Positions 1-8,242 of a DNA stretch of 64,000 bases are shown here, piece by piece. Below the pieces are notes generated by a model. The model made no database searches. It had not been told where the DNA came from and saw nothing but the letters and a program-made list of their open reading frames with translations. Both the position numbers and the translations under genes were made by a program. How positions within the stretch are numbered: position 1 is the first letter of the stretch; the number at the start of each line of letters is the position of its first letter. Source of the stretch: Pseudoclavibacter sp. Marseille-Q3772 (GTDB lineage Bacteria; Actinomycetota; Actinomycetes; Actinomycetales; Microbacteriaceae); contig NZ_OU745391.1 in assembly GCF_916618895.1 (NCBI RefSeq), positions 744,001-808,000 of the forward strand. Direction: 5' to 3'.

Positions 1-257
1 GCACCCGTAGCGGGTTCTCCCTGGTCGCAATGAACGAGTCATCCATGCTTTGAGCTTAGCGACGCACTTCACCGACCCGATGCATCCGAACGTCGCAATG
101 TTCGGCAAAACCGCATCCTCCATTGGTATTGCTGCTGCGAACAAGTTGCGACCACTGCATACTGTCCGATTCGCCGCGCGAGCGCGAAAGTGGGTATGTC
201 GCCGCCCGAACCCAGACGGTGTAGCCACACTTCGCGGTGACCACAGAAAGGAATGTG

Positions 258-995
258 ATGAACGCTGTAACCACTGCCGCCGTTGCCTGCGGCAATCTCT
301 CTAAGACGTACGGCGATGGTGAAACTCAGGTGCAGGCACTGCGCCAGGTGAATGCCGAGTTTGCCGTCGGCGAGTTCACGGCGATCATGGGACCATCCGG
401 TTCCGGTAAGTCAACGCTAATGCATTTGCTCGCGGGGCTGGACACGCCTTCTGCAGGGACCGTCACGATCGACGGCCAGGCGATTACCGGGATGCGCGAT
501 GGCGAGCTAACACAGCTTCGTCGCGATCGCCTCGGGTTTATTTTTCAGTCGTTCAACCTGGTGCCCACACTGAACGCGCGCGAGAACATCGAACTACCGT
601 TGCGTCTTGCGGGCCGGGCGGTGGATGCGGCTGAAGTTGATCGACTCGCCAGCCGCTTGGGTATTTTCGAGCGTCTCGACCACCTCCCCCATGAGCTCTC
701 CGGCGGCCAGCAGCAGCGTGTGGCGGTGGCCCGCGCTTTGATCTCCCAACCGGCTGTGGTGTTTGCCGATGAGCCAACCGGCGCGCTAGATCTGCGAACC
801 GGACGCGAACTGCTCACGAGTTTGCAGCAGGCAGCACGCGAACGACAGCAGACCATCATCATGGTGACCCACGATCCGGCGGCCGCCGCGTTCGCTGACC
901 GCACGCTCATCCTCGTGGACGGCCAGATCGCCCACGAGATGCGCGGAGCCAGTTACGAAGAGATCGCAGCGATCATGGCGGAGGTGGGAGCATGA
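258..995 (+). CDS. ABC transporter ATP-binding protein (MacB/LolD type)
   Basis: ATPase subunit of a MacB/LolD-type export or lipoprotein-handling ABC transporter; it acts at the cytoplasmic face of the membrane with the FtsX-like permease encoded next. From the chosen ATG (245 aa) the sequence shows Walker A GPSGSGKST at residues 45-53, Q-loop Gln near 97, signature LSGGQQQR at 147-154, Walker B VVFADEP near 167-173 and an H-loop VTHD near 201. The ATG at 258 is preferred over an in-frame GTG at 237 because AAAGGA lies 5 nt upstream. The stop overlaps the permease start by 4 nt (ATGA), so the two are translationally coupled. The family is certain; the substrate is unknown. Confidence 0.93.
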   Translation: MNAVTTAAVACGNLSKTYGDGETQVQALRQVNAEFAVGEFTAIMGPSGSGKSTLMHLLAGLDTPSAGTVTIDGQAITGMRDGELTQLRRDRLGFIFQSFNLVPTLNARENIELPLRLAGRAVDAAEVDRLASRLGIFERLDHLPHELSGGQQQRVAVARALISQPAVVFADEPTGALDLRTGRELLTSLQQAARERQQTIIMVTHDPAAAAFADRTLILVDGQIAHEMRGASYEEIAAIMAEVGA

Positions 996-3472
996 GCGTA
1001 ACCCGAAAACTTGCCCTCGCACAGATCCGCCGCTCGCCCCGCCGTATCCTGGCGATCGCCCTATCGGCACTGTTGAGCGCCATGGCGATCATGGCGACCG
1101 GCACCTTCATCGAAACGTTGAGCCGCGGGCTTGCAGCCAGCATCGCCGCACCGTTCTCGAGCGCGGATGCGGTACTGGTTCATGCGGATGACTCGGTCGA
1201 TGTAGACAAGCTCGAGTCGGTTCCGGGTGTTGAAGCGGCAGCGCCATCGGTAGACGCCTACGGCCGCTTGCACGCCAACGACACCACGTTTGATCTGCAA
1301 TTGCATTCGCTGCCTGACGACGAGGCGCTGCGTTGGGTTCAGCTCGACGACGGTCGCTGGCCGCAGGCAACGAACGAGGTACTCACCACTAACGAGCACC
1401 TCAAGCGCTTTAACCTGCAGGTGGGCGACACCGTGTCGTTTGAAATCACTCCGGGCGAGATGCTGCAAGCCACCGTTGTGGGTACGGTCACCACGCCCGC
1501 TCCCCTGAGCGGAATGCCCTGGTTTGTGGCGCCGACAGACTTCATCACCCAAACGGGTGTGCCCGCCGCCAACTACATCATCCGCGGTTCCGTCAGCCCG
1601 CAAGAGCTGGCGCAGGCGGTCAATTCGCAGTTTCAGTTGGACGGGGAAGACACCGATGGGATGCATGCACTGACCGTGCAACAGCACGTCAACGACCAGA
1701 TCGACCGCGAAACAGGCTCCACCGGAGCGTTGGCGTTCATGTTGACGGCCTTCGTGATGATTGCGATGCTCGCGGCGATTATGGTGACGCGCAACACCTT
1801 CCAGGTGTTGTTGTCGCAGCGGATGCGAGAGAACGGCCTGTTGCGATTGGTCGGCGCAACCGGTGGTCAGGTACAGCGCACGGTGTTAGTAGAAGCTGCC
1901 ATCATCGGCGTGATCTCGGCACTGGTCGGTATCGCGATCGGTTTTGGCCTGGGTTGGCTCGTCGCCTCGTTCGCGCAGGTCGCCGGTGGCGGCATCGCGT
2001 TCTCCCCCTGGTGGGCGTTGGCGGCACTGGTCGCGACAACCGCGATGACGGTCTACGCTGCTTGGGCTCCGGCTGCTGGCCTGCGTTCGCTCAGCCCGGT
2101 TGCCGCTCTCGGCGAGGCCGGTTCGGTAGCGGCCGAACGTGGTGGCCGCAAGGTCGTGAGCTGGGTAATCGGCGGCTTGCTCACTGTGGTGGGGATCGTA
2201 GGTATCGTGCTTGCCGCTACCCACAGCATGTCAGTTCTCGCCGGGCCGCTGGTGTTCATCGCGTCCGCGGCCGTACTCGCAGCGGGCCTCACGGTGTTGG
2301 TGCCATTATTCGTTCGAGTAGCGATGCCCGCCATCAGTGCACCGCTTCGCGCGGGCGGACCGGTCGCGAAAATCGCCGGCGAGAACCTGGTGCGTACAGC
2401 CCGGCGCTCGGGCACCGTGGTGCTCGCCATCGCCTTCGGCGGCAGTCTCGTACTCGCGATGCTCACCGCGGTTGGCGGCGGAGTCGCCTCGTTTAACAAG
2501 CAGATGGATGAGGAGTATGCCGTCGATGCGGTGCTGGTCGCGAAGGACGGCGAGTCGATTAGTCGCGATACGGTCGCCCCGATCTTCGATAGCAAGACGG
2601 TGGATGCGGCGGAGTTCAGCGATTCCGTCACGGTGACGACCACATCCGAGTCGCTGCCGCTCACGTCACTCACTACCCTGCCGCCTTCGGTGGAGTCCTC
2701 ACTTGCCACACCTGCGCAGACCGATGAAGTGCTCGTAAACCCCACTCTGCTTGAAGATGCAGGTATGGCCGATGGCGACACGATCACGGTGCGGGGTGAG
2801 AGCGGACAAGAGGTGTCGCTTCGCGTGCGAGCGGATGCGGCGATGAACGGGCTCGGGTTTGTCAACGCGGATGTGGCGATGGTGGGCGCGGTGGATGCGG
2901 CGACCCTCGGTAAGCTCGGTGATGTCACGAAGGATTCGCGGCTGTGGATCCAGGCGCCAGCAGATGCCAGCAATGAGTTGGCTGCGGTCATTGATGGCGT
3001 GCGGGTGGACAATCCATCGCTGACATTGGATGGTCCGCTCACCATGCAGCAACTGTTTGCGCAGGGCGTGACGATGGTAGTGACCTTCGTATTAGCCATG
3101 CTCGCACTCACCGTCATCATTGCCGGGCTTGGACTCGCATCCATCGTCGCCCTGGCTGTCGGAGAACGCCGACGCGAAATCGCGTTGCTTCGTGCGCTCG
3201 GAACATCACGCGTCGAGATTCGCCGGATGGTAATGATTGAGGCAATTATGCTAGCCCTCACGGGTGCGCTGTTGTCCATCATTATCGGTATTCCGCTCGG
3301 CGTCGCGGCAGTCCCGACGATTATTCCGGAGGGTTCAATTGGTATCTCGATTCCTTGGTTAGGAATTGCTGCCGTCGTGATAGTCGCAGTGCTGATCGGT
3401 GTGCTCGCCGGTATGCATCCCGCGCGAAAAGCAGCCAGAGTCGCACCGGCGCAGGCGTTGGCTCGGGAATAG
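992..3472 (+). CDS. FtsX-like ABC transporter permease
   Basis: Membrane subunit of the exporter, 826 aa. An N-terminal membrane segment (about residues 18-40) is followed by an extracytoplasmic MacB-like domain. Next come a first FtsX-type bundle of hydrophobic segments (about 245-440), a further segment near 475, a second extracytoplasmic domain (about 500-680), and a C-terminal FtsX bundle (about 690-825) containing the typical ERRREIALLRALG stretch. This two-FtsX-domain layout is common in actinobacteria and in antimicrobial peptide or lipoprotein exporters. It overlaps the ATPase gene by 4 nt and is followed by a strong hairpin terminator, so the two genes form a complete operon. The substrate cannot be deduced. 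Confidence 0.92.
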   Translation: MSVTRKLALAQIRRSPRRILAIALSALLSAMAIMATGTFIETLSRGLAASIAAPFSSADAVLVHADDSVDVDKLESVPGVEAAAPSVDAYGRLHANDTTFDLQLHSLPDDEALRWVQLDDGRWPQATNEVLTTNEHLKRFNLQVGDTVSFEITPGEMLQATVVGTVTTPAPLSGMPWFVAPTDFITQTGVPAANYIIRGSVSPQELAQAVNSQFQLDGEDTDGMHALTVQQHVNDQIDRETGSTGALAFMLTAFVMIAMLAAIMVTRNTFQVLLSQRMRENGLLRLVGATGGQVQRTVLVEAAIIGVISALVGIAIGFGLGWLVASFAQVAGGGIAFSPWWALAALVATTAMTVYAAWAPAAGLRSLSPVAALGEAGSVAAERGGRKVVSWVIGGLLTVVGIVGIVLAATHSMSVLAGPLVFIASAAVLAAGLTVLVPLFVRVAMPAISAPLRAGGPVAKIAGENLVRTARRSGTVVLAIAFGGSLVLAMLTAVGGGVASFNKQMDEEYAVDAVLVAKDGESISRDTVAPIFDSKTVDAAEFSDSVTVTTTSESLPLTSLTTLPPSVESSLATPAQTDEVLVNPTLLEDAGMADGDTITVRGESGQEVSLRVRADAAMNGLGFVNADVAMVGAVDAATLGKLGDVTKDSRLWIQAPADASNELAAVIDGVRVDNPSLTLDGPLTMQQLFAQGVTMVVTFVLAMLALTVIIAGLGLASIVALAVGERRREIALLRALGTSRVEIRRMVMIEAIMLALTGALLSIIIGIPLGVAAVPTIIPEGSIGISIPWLGIAAVVIVAVLIGVLAGMHPARKAARVAPAQALARE

Positions 3473-3511
3473 GCCTGATTCCGTTAGCCACACAGCGCGA
3501 TAACTGGATAT

Positions 3512-3565
3512 GAATACTGCCAGGAGCGATACGCGAGAAAACTCGCATCGTCCCTGGCAGTATTC
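3512..3565 (+). terminator. Long hairpin terminator after the ABC operon
   Basis: Near-perfect inverted repeat: GAATACTGCCAGG...GCG near 3512-3536 pairs with CGC...CCTGGCAGTATTC near 3541-3565, around an AAAA loop, followed by TTATAAAC. It separates the ABC operon from lsr2. Confidence 0.8.
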
Positions 3566-3680
3566 TTATAAACTCGCATATTGATTTGCGATCGCACGTT
3601 ACACCAGCGAGACTTGACGAAGTAAATGCGAAATCCGCGTCATTTTGACGTAGCCGCTTGATTTTAAGGAGCATCCCTCA

Positions 3681-4016
3681 ATGGCAGTCAGAGTTATTCA
3701 CCAGCTTATTGATGACCTCGACGGCACCCAGCTGGCCGACGGCGTAGGCGAAACCGTGAAGTTCGGCCTCGACGGTGTCGACTACGAAATTGATCTTGGA
3801 CCAGAAAACGCAGAGGCACTTCGCGAGTTTCTCTCAAGCTACGTCAAGACCGCACGCCGCGTGAGCGGCCGCGTTTCGCGCACGAAGCTCCCCAAGAGCG
3901 GCCCGAAGCGTGACCTCGCGGCAGTACGCAAGTGGGCCGCCGCAAATGGCTACGAAGTTGCCGACCGCGGCCGCGTTCCGCAGTCGGTGCTCGAGGCCTA
4001 CGACGCAGCTCACTAG
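3681..4016 (+). CDS. lsr2: Lsr2 family nucleoid-associated protein
   Basis: Actinobacterial H-NS-like DNA-bridging protein, 111 aa, the usual family length. The N-terminal half (residues 1-60: VIHQLIDDLDGT, then YEIDLGPENAEALREFL) is the dimerisation domain. The C-terminal half (about 75-111) contains the AT-hook-like RGR tripeptide near residue 99 that inserts into the minor groove of AT-rich DNA. AAGGAG lies 9 nt upstream of the ATG. It stands alone, with a hairpin terminator after it. Lsr2 silences AT-rich, horizontally acquired DNA and so may act on the AT-richer defence genes in this window (inference). Confidence 0.95.
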   Translation: MAVRVIHQLIDDLDGTQLADGVGETVKFGLDGVDYEIDLGPENAEALREFLSSYVKTARRVSGRVSRTKLPKSGPKRDLAAVRKWAAANGYEVADRGRVPQSVLEAYDAAH

Positions 4017-4074
4017 TCGCGCACGTTCGCAAGCAATCTCACGCCGCTTCGCGAGCAACACAGCGAAATACTTC

Positions 4075-4108
4075 AATGCTGGTCACCCACAATCGGGTGA
4101 CCAGCATT
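4075..4108 (+). terminator. Hairpin terminator of lsr2 and of the convergent DsbA-like gene
   Basis: Perfect inverted repeat AATGCTGGTCACCC / GGGTGACCAGCATT around a short CACAATC centre, between two convergent genes and followed by GTTACT. Probably bidirectional. Confidence 0.75.
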
Positions 4109-4141
4109 GTTACTCCTACGAACTGCGAGCGGCGCTTTTGG

Positions 4142-4915
4142 TTACTTCAGGCGCCTATCGATGCTGCCTATTTCACTAGAACTAAGCAGCTCGCCGTTGA
4201 CGGCGATCGACGGTGTTCCGGAAACACCAGTATCACGGCCAATCTGCTGGGATTGCAGCACACCGCCCGCATTTTGTTCTCCGCGAGAAAGCTCAGCGTA
4301 CTGTTTGGAATCGCTTGCACCAGCTTCGTTACCGAGCTTGATGAGGAGGGTTTCGTCCAGCTCAAAGCCGTCGAAGAGTTGCTGCTGATTCTCCATCAAT
4401 AGCTGGTGAATCTTTGAATAGTCCCCAGTCTCTGCAGCCACTAATCGAGCAAATACCGCAAGCTGTGCAGAAGCATCCGGGTCAATGACCAAGAAGTCGC
4501 GATATTGCAGCTTGGCCCTACCGGTTTCGACATACTTCTTGATGATCGACGGTTCTTGTTCGAGCGCATAGGTTGCACAGTGCGGGCACAGATAATCGAA
4601 ATACACCTCGATCGTGTTTGGTGCATCCTGCTCACCCACGACCATGAATTCCGGTGAAGCATCAAGCACCGCGGGGTCAACGGCAGCATTCGGAGTACTC
4701 GGGTCAACCGATCCCTCACTACCGCCCGGCGCCGGCTGCGTGGTTGCTGGGGCGGGCGGCGGGGCAGGTTTAACGTTACTCGCCGGACCATCCCCACTAC
4801 ACCCGGCGAACGCGAGCGTCACCGCAAACGCTCCGGCCAGCATCCCGCTGGCACGACGAACGCCGGCACCGGCAAAACGGTTGGGAGAGAATGCACACAT
4901 GGAGTGCCCCTTCAC
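4142..4915 (-). CDS. DsbA-like thioredoxin-fold lipoprotein
   Basis: Extracytoplasmic thiol-disulfide oxidoreductase of the DsbA/thioredoxin_4 type, 257 aa (252 if the ATG at 4900 is used). The N-terminus is a lipoprotein signal ending in LAFAGC near residue 39, followed by a Pro/Ala-rich linker. The DSBA fold begins near residue 85 and has the active-site motif CPHC near 110-113 (DYLCPHCATY) and the cis-proline loop GTPSI near 233. In actinobacteria such proteins introduce or isomerise disulfides in secreted proteins. It is convergent with lsr2 and divergent from the guanidine riboswitch operon. Confidence 0.88.
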   Translation of the reverse strand: MKGHSMCAFSPNRFAGAGVRRASGMLAGAFAVTLAFAGCSGDGPASNVKPAPPPAPATTQPAPGGSEGSVDPSTPNAAVDPAVLDASPEFMVVGEQDAPNTIEVYFDYLCPHCATYALEQEPSIIKKYVETGRAKLQYRDFLVIDPDASAQLAVFARLVAAETGDYSKIHQLLMENQQQLFDGFELDETLLIKLGNEAGASDSKQYAELSRGEQNAGGVLQSQQIGRDTGVSGTPSIAVNGELLSSSEIGSIDRRLK

Positions 4916-5065
4916 TTCTGAATGCGATCGATTCCCTCGAGTCTACGTGCCCTGCCGCGGGCGCAACCAACGCGAGATCACCGCATCCGCCGGCTACCGC
5001 ATCCGCGAACTACAACAAGCTCACCACGATTGATACGCTGCTATGCGGGCTCGACCTCCGAGCTC

Positions 5066-5106
5066 GCGGACGAGGGAGCAGTACCCGCACCGGACAAGAC
5101 TGACTC
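5066..5106 (+). promoter_or_regulatory. Guanidine-III (ykkC-III) riboswitch
   Basis: The stretch starting GCGGACGAGG and containing GTACCCGC and GGACAAGAC matches the compact ykkC-III pseudoknot consensus as I remember it: CCGGACGAGG, then a GTACCCGG segment, then GGACAAGAC. P1 is GCGG (5066-5069) with CCGC (5085-5088). P2 is GAGCAGT (5076-5082) with ACTGACTC (5099-5106), carrying one bulged A. A Shine-Dalgarno-like GGGAG follows at once at 5111-5115, then the ATG of a paired SMR exporter gene at 5123. The placement suggests translational control: free guanidinium would stabilise the pseudoknot and permit translation. The assignment is by recalled consensus, not by covariance search. Confidence 0.85.
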
Positions 5107-5122
5107 ATTGGGAGTTGGTCGT

Positions 5123-5452
5123 ATGTCATTTCAGGCGCTGGCATGGCTGGCATTAACCGTATCTGGCGCACTTGAGTGCGTGTGGGCGGTGGCATTGGCG
5201 AAGTCGCGCGGTTTCACGAAACGATCTGCCGTCGTCGTGTTTATCGCGACGCTTGCTGCGAGCACGCTGCTGCTCGCATTTGCCATGACGCAGCTACCAA
5301 CGGGCACCGCCTACGCATTCTGGGTTGGCATCGGGGCAGCCCTGACCGTGGTGTGGTCGATGCTCACCGGCGAGGAACGGCCGACCGTGGCTCGCGTCGC
5401 GCTGATCACCCTTCTTGTTGCCTGCGCCATCGGCTTGAAGGTGGTGGCGTAG
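5123..5452 (+). CDS. SMR (small multidrug resistance) transporter, guanidinium exporter subunit 1
   Basis: Four-helix membrane protein, 109 aa, of the SMR family. It has the essential membrane Glu in helix 1 (ALECVWAVALAKS), the motif KSRGFT and the helix-3 signature GTAYAFWVGIGA. GFT after helix 1 is typical of the Gdx/SugE guanidinium exporters rather than the Qac branch. The start is the ATG after GGGAG, directly downstream of the guanidine-III element. The second SMR gene begins at the next nucleotide after the TAG stop, so the two probably form an antiparallel heterodimer exchanging guanidinium for protons. The substrate comes from the riboswitch and subfamily features (inference). Confidence 0.9.
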   Translation: MSFQALAWLALTVSGALECVWAVALAKSRGFTKRSAVVVFIATLAASTLLLAFAMTQLPTGTAYAFWVGIGAALTVVWSMLTGEERPTVARVALITLLVACAIGLKVVA

Positions 5453-5836
5453 ATGCCGTGGATCGTGCTGCTGCTCTCGAGCGTATTCGAAGCCGTGTGG
5501 GCGACTGCGCTGGGATATTCGCAGGGCTTCACACAGCCGATACCGACGCTGGTGTACGTGATCGCCTCGGTTCTCAGCATGCTCGGCTTGGGCTGGGCAA
5601 CACGAAGTATCCCGATCGGCACGGCCTATGCGGTGTGGACGGGATGCGGTGCGGCACTGACCGTGGCCTGGTCAATATTGACCGGCGATGAGCCGGCTTC
5701 GGTGGGCAAGCTGGTGTGCATGGCCGGGATCATCGGCGCGGTCATCGGCTTGAAGCTACTCCCGAGCAACCCCACCAAGGCGAACCGCGACGATGCATCG
5801 AATGATGCACAAACACATTCGGACACCGCAGCGTAG
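5453..5836 (+). CDS. SMR transporter, guanidinium exporter subunit 2
   Basis: Second SMR subunit, 127 aa, starting directly after the stop of the first (TAGATG). It has four hydrophobic helices, the conserved Glu in VFEAVWATALGYSQGFT and helix 3 GTAYAVWTGCGA. Relative to single SMR proteins it has a hydrophilic C-terminal tail (NPTKANRDDASN and onward). In paired SMRs the longer-tailed subunit is thought to fix topology, which fits here. It is co-transcribed with the first subunit under the guanidine riboswitch. Confidence 0.88.
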   Translation: MPWIVLLLSSVFEAVWATALGYSQGFTQPIPTLVYVIASVLSMLGLGWATRSIPIGTAYAVWTGCGAALTVAWSILTGDEPASVGKLVCMAGIIGAVIGLKLLPSNPTKANRDDASNDAQTHSDTAA

Positions 5837-5866
5837 CCGCAGTGCCCGAATGAGTAAGACGGTTAC

Positions 5867-6031
5867 TTAGTGCTCGTCGTAGTGGTCGTCGTGCTCGTGG
5901 TGCAGGTGGCCGTCGTGCTTGTAGTCAACGTGACCGTCGTGCTGAACGGCTTCGTGGCCGCATTCCTGGCCGTGCTTGTGGTCTTCGACGGTGTGCTCAG
6001 CGAGCTTGTGTTCGGTGTTCTGTTCAGTCAT
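5867..6031 (-). CDS. Histidine-rich metal-binding mini-protein
   Basis: 54-aa protein starting MTEQNTEHKL and ending DDHYDEH. By eye it has about 16 His, one Cys (QECGHE) and many Asp/Glu. Similar His-rich mini-proteins with DGHxH...HDDHYDEH endings are found beside zinc-responsive regulators in actinobacteria, where they probably buffer zinc in the cytosol. Its ATG overlaps the 3' end of the ArsR gene by 8 nt and has AAGGAC upstream within that gene. The extended upstream reading is antisense-like and not used. The metal (zinc) is inferred from the neighbour. Confidence 0.75.
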   Translation of the reverse strand: MTEQNTEHKLAEHTVEDHKHGQECGHEAVQHDGHVDYKHDGHLHHEHDDHYDEH

Positions 6032-6323
6032 CGTGGTGTCCTTCTTGCGCATGTGCCAATGCGTCGCCGACGATATGCGCAACGTGGTCGTCGACGATCC
6101 GGTATTGCACCGAGCGCCCCTGACGGTCTGGCCGGACAGCTCCGACCTCTCGTAGTGCACGCAGGTGCTGGGATGCGAGCGGTTGGGAAATGCCACAGCG
6201 GTCAGCGAGTTCACTGACCGAGCACGGATTATCAGCAATCCACTCCATCAATTCCAGGCGTTTGGGCGAGCCAAGAGCACGGAAAAGTGCTGCGGTATGT
6301 TCGCGCGCTTGCTGCGCATCCAT
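6024..6323 (-). CDS. ArsR/SmtB family metal-responsive repressor (zinc-type)
   Basis: Winged-helix repressor of about 99 aa from the ATG at 6323, chosen because AAGGA lies upstream; a start at 6341 is also open. The HTH core is CSVSELADRCGISQPLASQHLRAL. The last helix reads DDHVAHIVGDALAHAQE, which matches the alpha-5 zinc site DxH(x10)HxxE of SmtB/CzrA-type sensors, and no alpha-3 Cys pair is present. This predicts zinc or cobalt derepression. It is translationally coupled to the His-rich mini-gene, so the pair forms a small metal-buffering, autoregulated operon. Confidence 0.88.
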   Translation of the reverse strand: MDAQQAREHTAALFRALGSPKRLELMEWIADNPCSVSELADRCGISQPLASQHLRALREVGAVRPDRQGRSVQYRIVDDHVAHIVGDALAHAQEGHHDD

Positions 6324-6342
6324 ATCCCTATCCTTCCGCATG

Positions 6343-6360
6343 TATGCACATATTGCAATA
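6343..6360. promoter_or_regulatory. Possible ArsR operator
   Basis: TATGCACATATTGCAATA, an imperfect inverted repeat (TATGCA / TGCAATA) placed 20 nt upstream of the ArsR start. Position and AT-richness fit an SmtB-type operator, but the symmetry is imperfect. Confidence 0.3.
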
Positions 6361-6553
6361 GACTAATCAGTCTCGTTACCCCCCCCTCCGACAGACAAGG
6401 GATAACAACATTCATTACAAGGTTAATACTTGTGCATTGAACTGCTGGGTTTGCACGCGAAATCCGGCGCAAGTTGCAGGGTTCGTGACAATGGTTCCCA
6501 CTTTGGCACTAGTCACTTTGTAGGACCTAGTTGGTTGTGGTTTTGGTTCGGTG

Positions 6554-6904
6554 TTAGTTCGCTCGGACTCGCATGAGTCGCCATGCGGTACGAGTGAGTT
6601 CTGGATGTTTCAGTGCGATCTCGCGGTATAACCGGGTGTCGATGTCGTCGGCTGCGGCGGCAAGGTGTTCAGCATCTGGTCCGTTTCCGGATGCGGCCAG
6701 TCGCGCGAGCGAGTACTCGGCGGCAAGGCCCCTCGCGTCAAGAAGTTCGTCCCGCATCATTGCGATAACGATTTCGTCGACCTCTGGTTCTTCAGTTGTC
6801 ACCGTGGCGGGGTCTTCCCCGTTTCGTACCCGCTGCTCCACCGCGGTATCTCGTTGAATTCGCGCGAGATACCGCAGGTGGGTGAGGTCATCTCGATCGT
6901 TCAT
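6554..6904 (-). CDS. Hypothetical protein
   Basis: 116-aa soluble, mostly helical, Glu/Asp/Arg-rich protein (starts MNDRDDLTHLRYLARIQRD, ends AWRLMRVRAN). It has no signal peptide, membrane segment or motif I recognise. It starts 75 bp after the stop of the M20 hydrolase on the same strand and may be the last gene of that operon. Codon use looks native. Confidence 0.55.
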   Translation of the reverse strand: MNDRDDLTHLRYLARIQRDTAVEQRVRNGEDPATVTTEEPEVDEIVIAMMRDELLDARGLAAEYSLARLAASGNGPDAEHLAAAADDIDTRLYREIALKHPELTRTAWRLMRVRAN

Positions 6905-6979
6905 GGCTTTGCCGCCGTCCGTGTCGTTGGTGCGAATTCGGGTTCAGCGTACTGCCACTGTCTGGGTTGCCTTGTCGAG

Positions 6980-8191
6980 TTATTCGGCGTTGTCGATGAC
7001 AGCGCCGCGGGTGGTGTCGTTCGCGGCGAGGAACGGGCCTTCTGCGATGAGCTGCTGGCGCACATCCTCTCGGGTGCTCGCGTCGATAACGGTCTGCGCG
7101 AGGGCGATTGCACCGTCGACGACCGCCTGGTCTCCTGCGGGACCGCGAGCTGCGATCTGGAAGTCGCGGGTGTGCAGGCGCAGGGTTTCGTCGCCGAGAC
7201 CGAGCTTGGGGTGGATCGAAGGGATGAGTTGCGAGACGTTCCCCATATCGGTGGATCCCCCGATGATCAGGTCGCGGCTGACGGTGCGACCGAGCGCTTC
7301 GGTGTTTTCCGCGTAGAGGTCGAGCAGCGCCGGGTAGGTACGGATTGCCGCATACGCTTTCTCGTCGAACTCAACTTCGACAGTGCATCCGGTGGCGTGG
7401 GCGGCACCTTCGGCGCAACGTTTCACGATCTCGGCGCTCTCCCACATATCAGCGATGGTGCGACCGCGCACGTTCCACACGAGCTTGGTGCGTCCCGGAA
7501 TAACGTTCGGCGCGCCGCCGCCTTCGGTGATAACACCGTGAATCTGCTGCCATGGCTTCATCTGCTGGCGGGCGAGCCCGATGGCGTTGAGGGTGAGGGT
7601 TGCCGCGTCGAGTGCGTTGATGCCCTGTTCTGGGGCGTTGGATGCGTGCGAGTCGCGACCGGTGAAGGTTGCGTACGCGTTCGTGCAGGCCAGCGGTAGC
7701 ATCGAGTACTTGTCTTCTGGACCGGGGTGGATCATGAGCGCGGCGTGCAGGCCATCGAAGGCGCCTTCGCGCAGCATGGTGATCTTGCCGCCCTCGTTCT
7801 CTTCGGCGGGGGTGCCGAGCAGTCGCAGGGTGATGCCGAGCTCGTCGACGAGCGGTACGAGGGCTGCGAATGCGCCGAGTGCGGTGGTGGCGATGATGTT
7901 GTGCCCACAGGCGTGGCCGACTTCGGCGAGGGCGTCGTATTCGGCGCACAGGGCCACCACGAGGTCTCCGGTACCGACCTCGGCGAGGTATGCGGTTGGC
8001 AGGCTACCGTGGCCGACCTGCCCGTCGATGCCGGCCAGCTCGCTGACAGTCTGGGCGAACTTGGCGACCGATTCGTGCTCTTCGAGTCCGATCTCGGGGT
8101 GGTCGGAGAGCCAGTGGCTGCATTCGATGAGCTGCGGTGCCAGTTCGCGGATGCGTTCGGCCACGCTGTGTTTGTGTTCTGCTGCGGTCAT
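6980..8191 (-). CDS. M20 family metallo-amidohydrolase (AbgB/aminoacylase-like)
   Basis: Zinc-dependent amidohydrolase or carboxypeptidase, 403 aa, the usual length of the M20D/AbgB group. Metal-site stretches are present: HACGHN near 107-112 (ACGHNI), EENEGG near 148 and ALMIHPGPEDKY near 166. Catalytic-core stretches RDSHASNAPEQGINALDA and the late GGSTDMGNVS are also visible. Such enzymes hydrolyse N-acyl amino acids, p-aminobenzoyl-glutamate or dipeptide-like amides. GGAGAG lies upstream of the ATG. The adjoining YfcC-type transporter upstream probably imports the substrate, so the two make an uptake-and-hydrolysis pair. The exact substrate is unknown. Confidence 0.88.
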   Translation of the reverse strand: MTAAEHKHSVAERIRELAPQLIECSHWLSDHPEIGLEEHESVAKFAQTVSELAGIDGQVGHGSLPTAYLAEVGTGDLVVALCAEYDALAEVGHACGHNIIATTALGAFAALVPLVDELGITLRLLGTPAEENEGGKITMLREGAFDGLHAALMIHPGPEDKYSMLPLACTNAYATFTGRDSHASNAPEQGINALDAATLTLNAIGLARQQMKPWQQIHGVITEGGGAPNVIPGRTKLVWNVRGRTIADMWESAEIVKRCAEGAAHATGCTVEVEFDEKAYAAIRTYPALLDLYAENTEALGRTVSRDLIIGGSTDMGNVSQLIPSIHPKLGLGDETLRLHTRDFQIAARGPAGDQAVVDGAIALAQTVIDASTREDVRQQLIAEGPFLAANDTTRGAVIDNAE

Positions 8192-8242
8192 CGTGTTCTC
8201 TCCTTATCGGGGTTGTGTCGCTGTGGTTGGTTTGTGTTGTCG

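Noticed and set aside
2053..3282. 409-codon open frame antisense to the ABC permease gene
   Set aside because: Ser/Thr/Ala-rich shadow translation of a high-GC gene; no ribosome site or domain, and the sense gene is clear.
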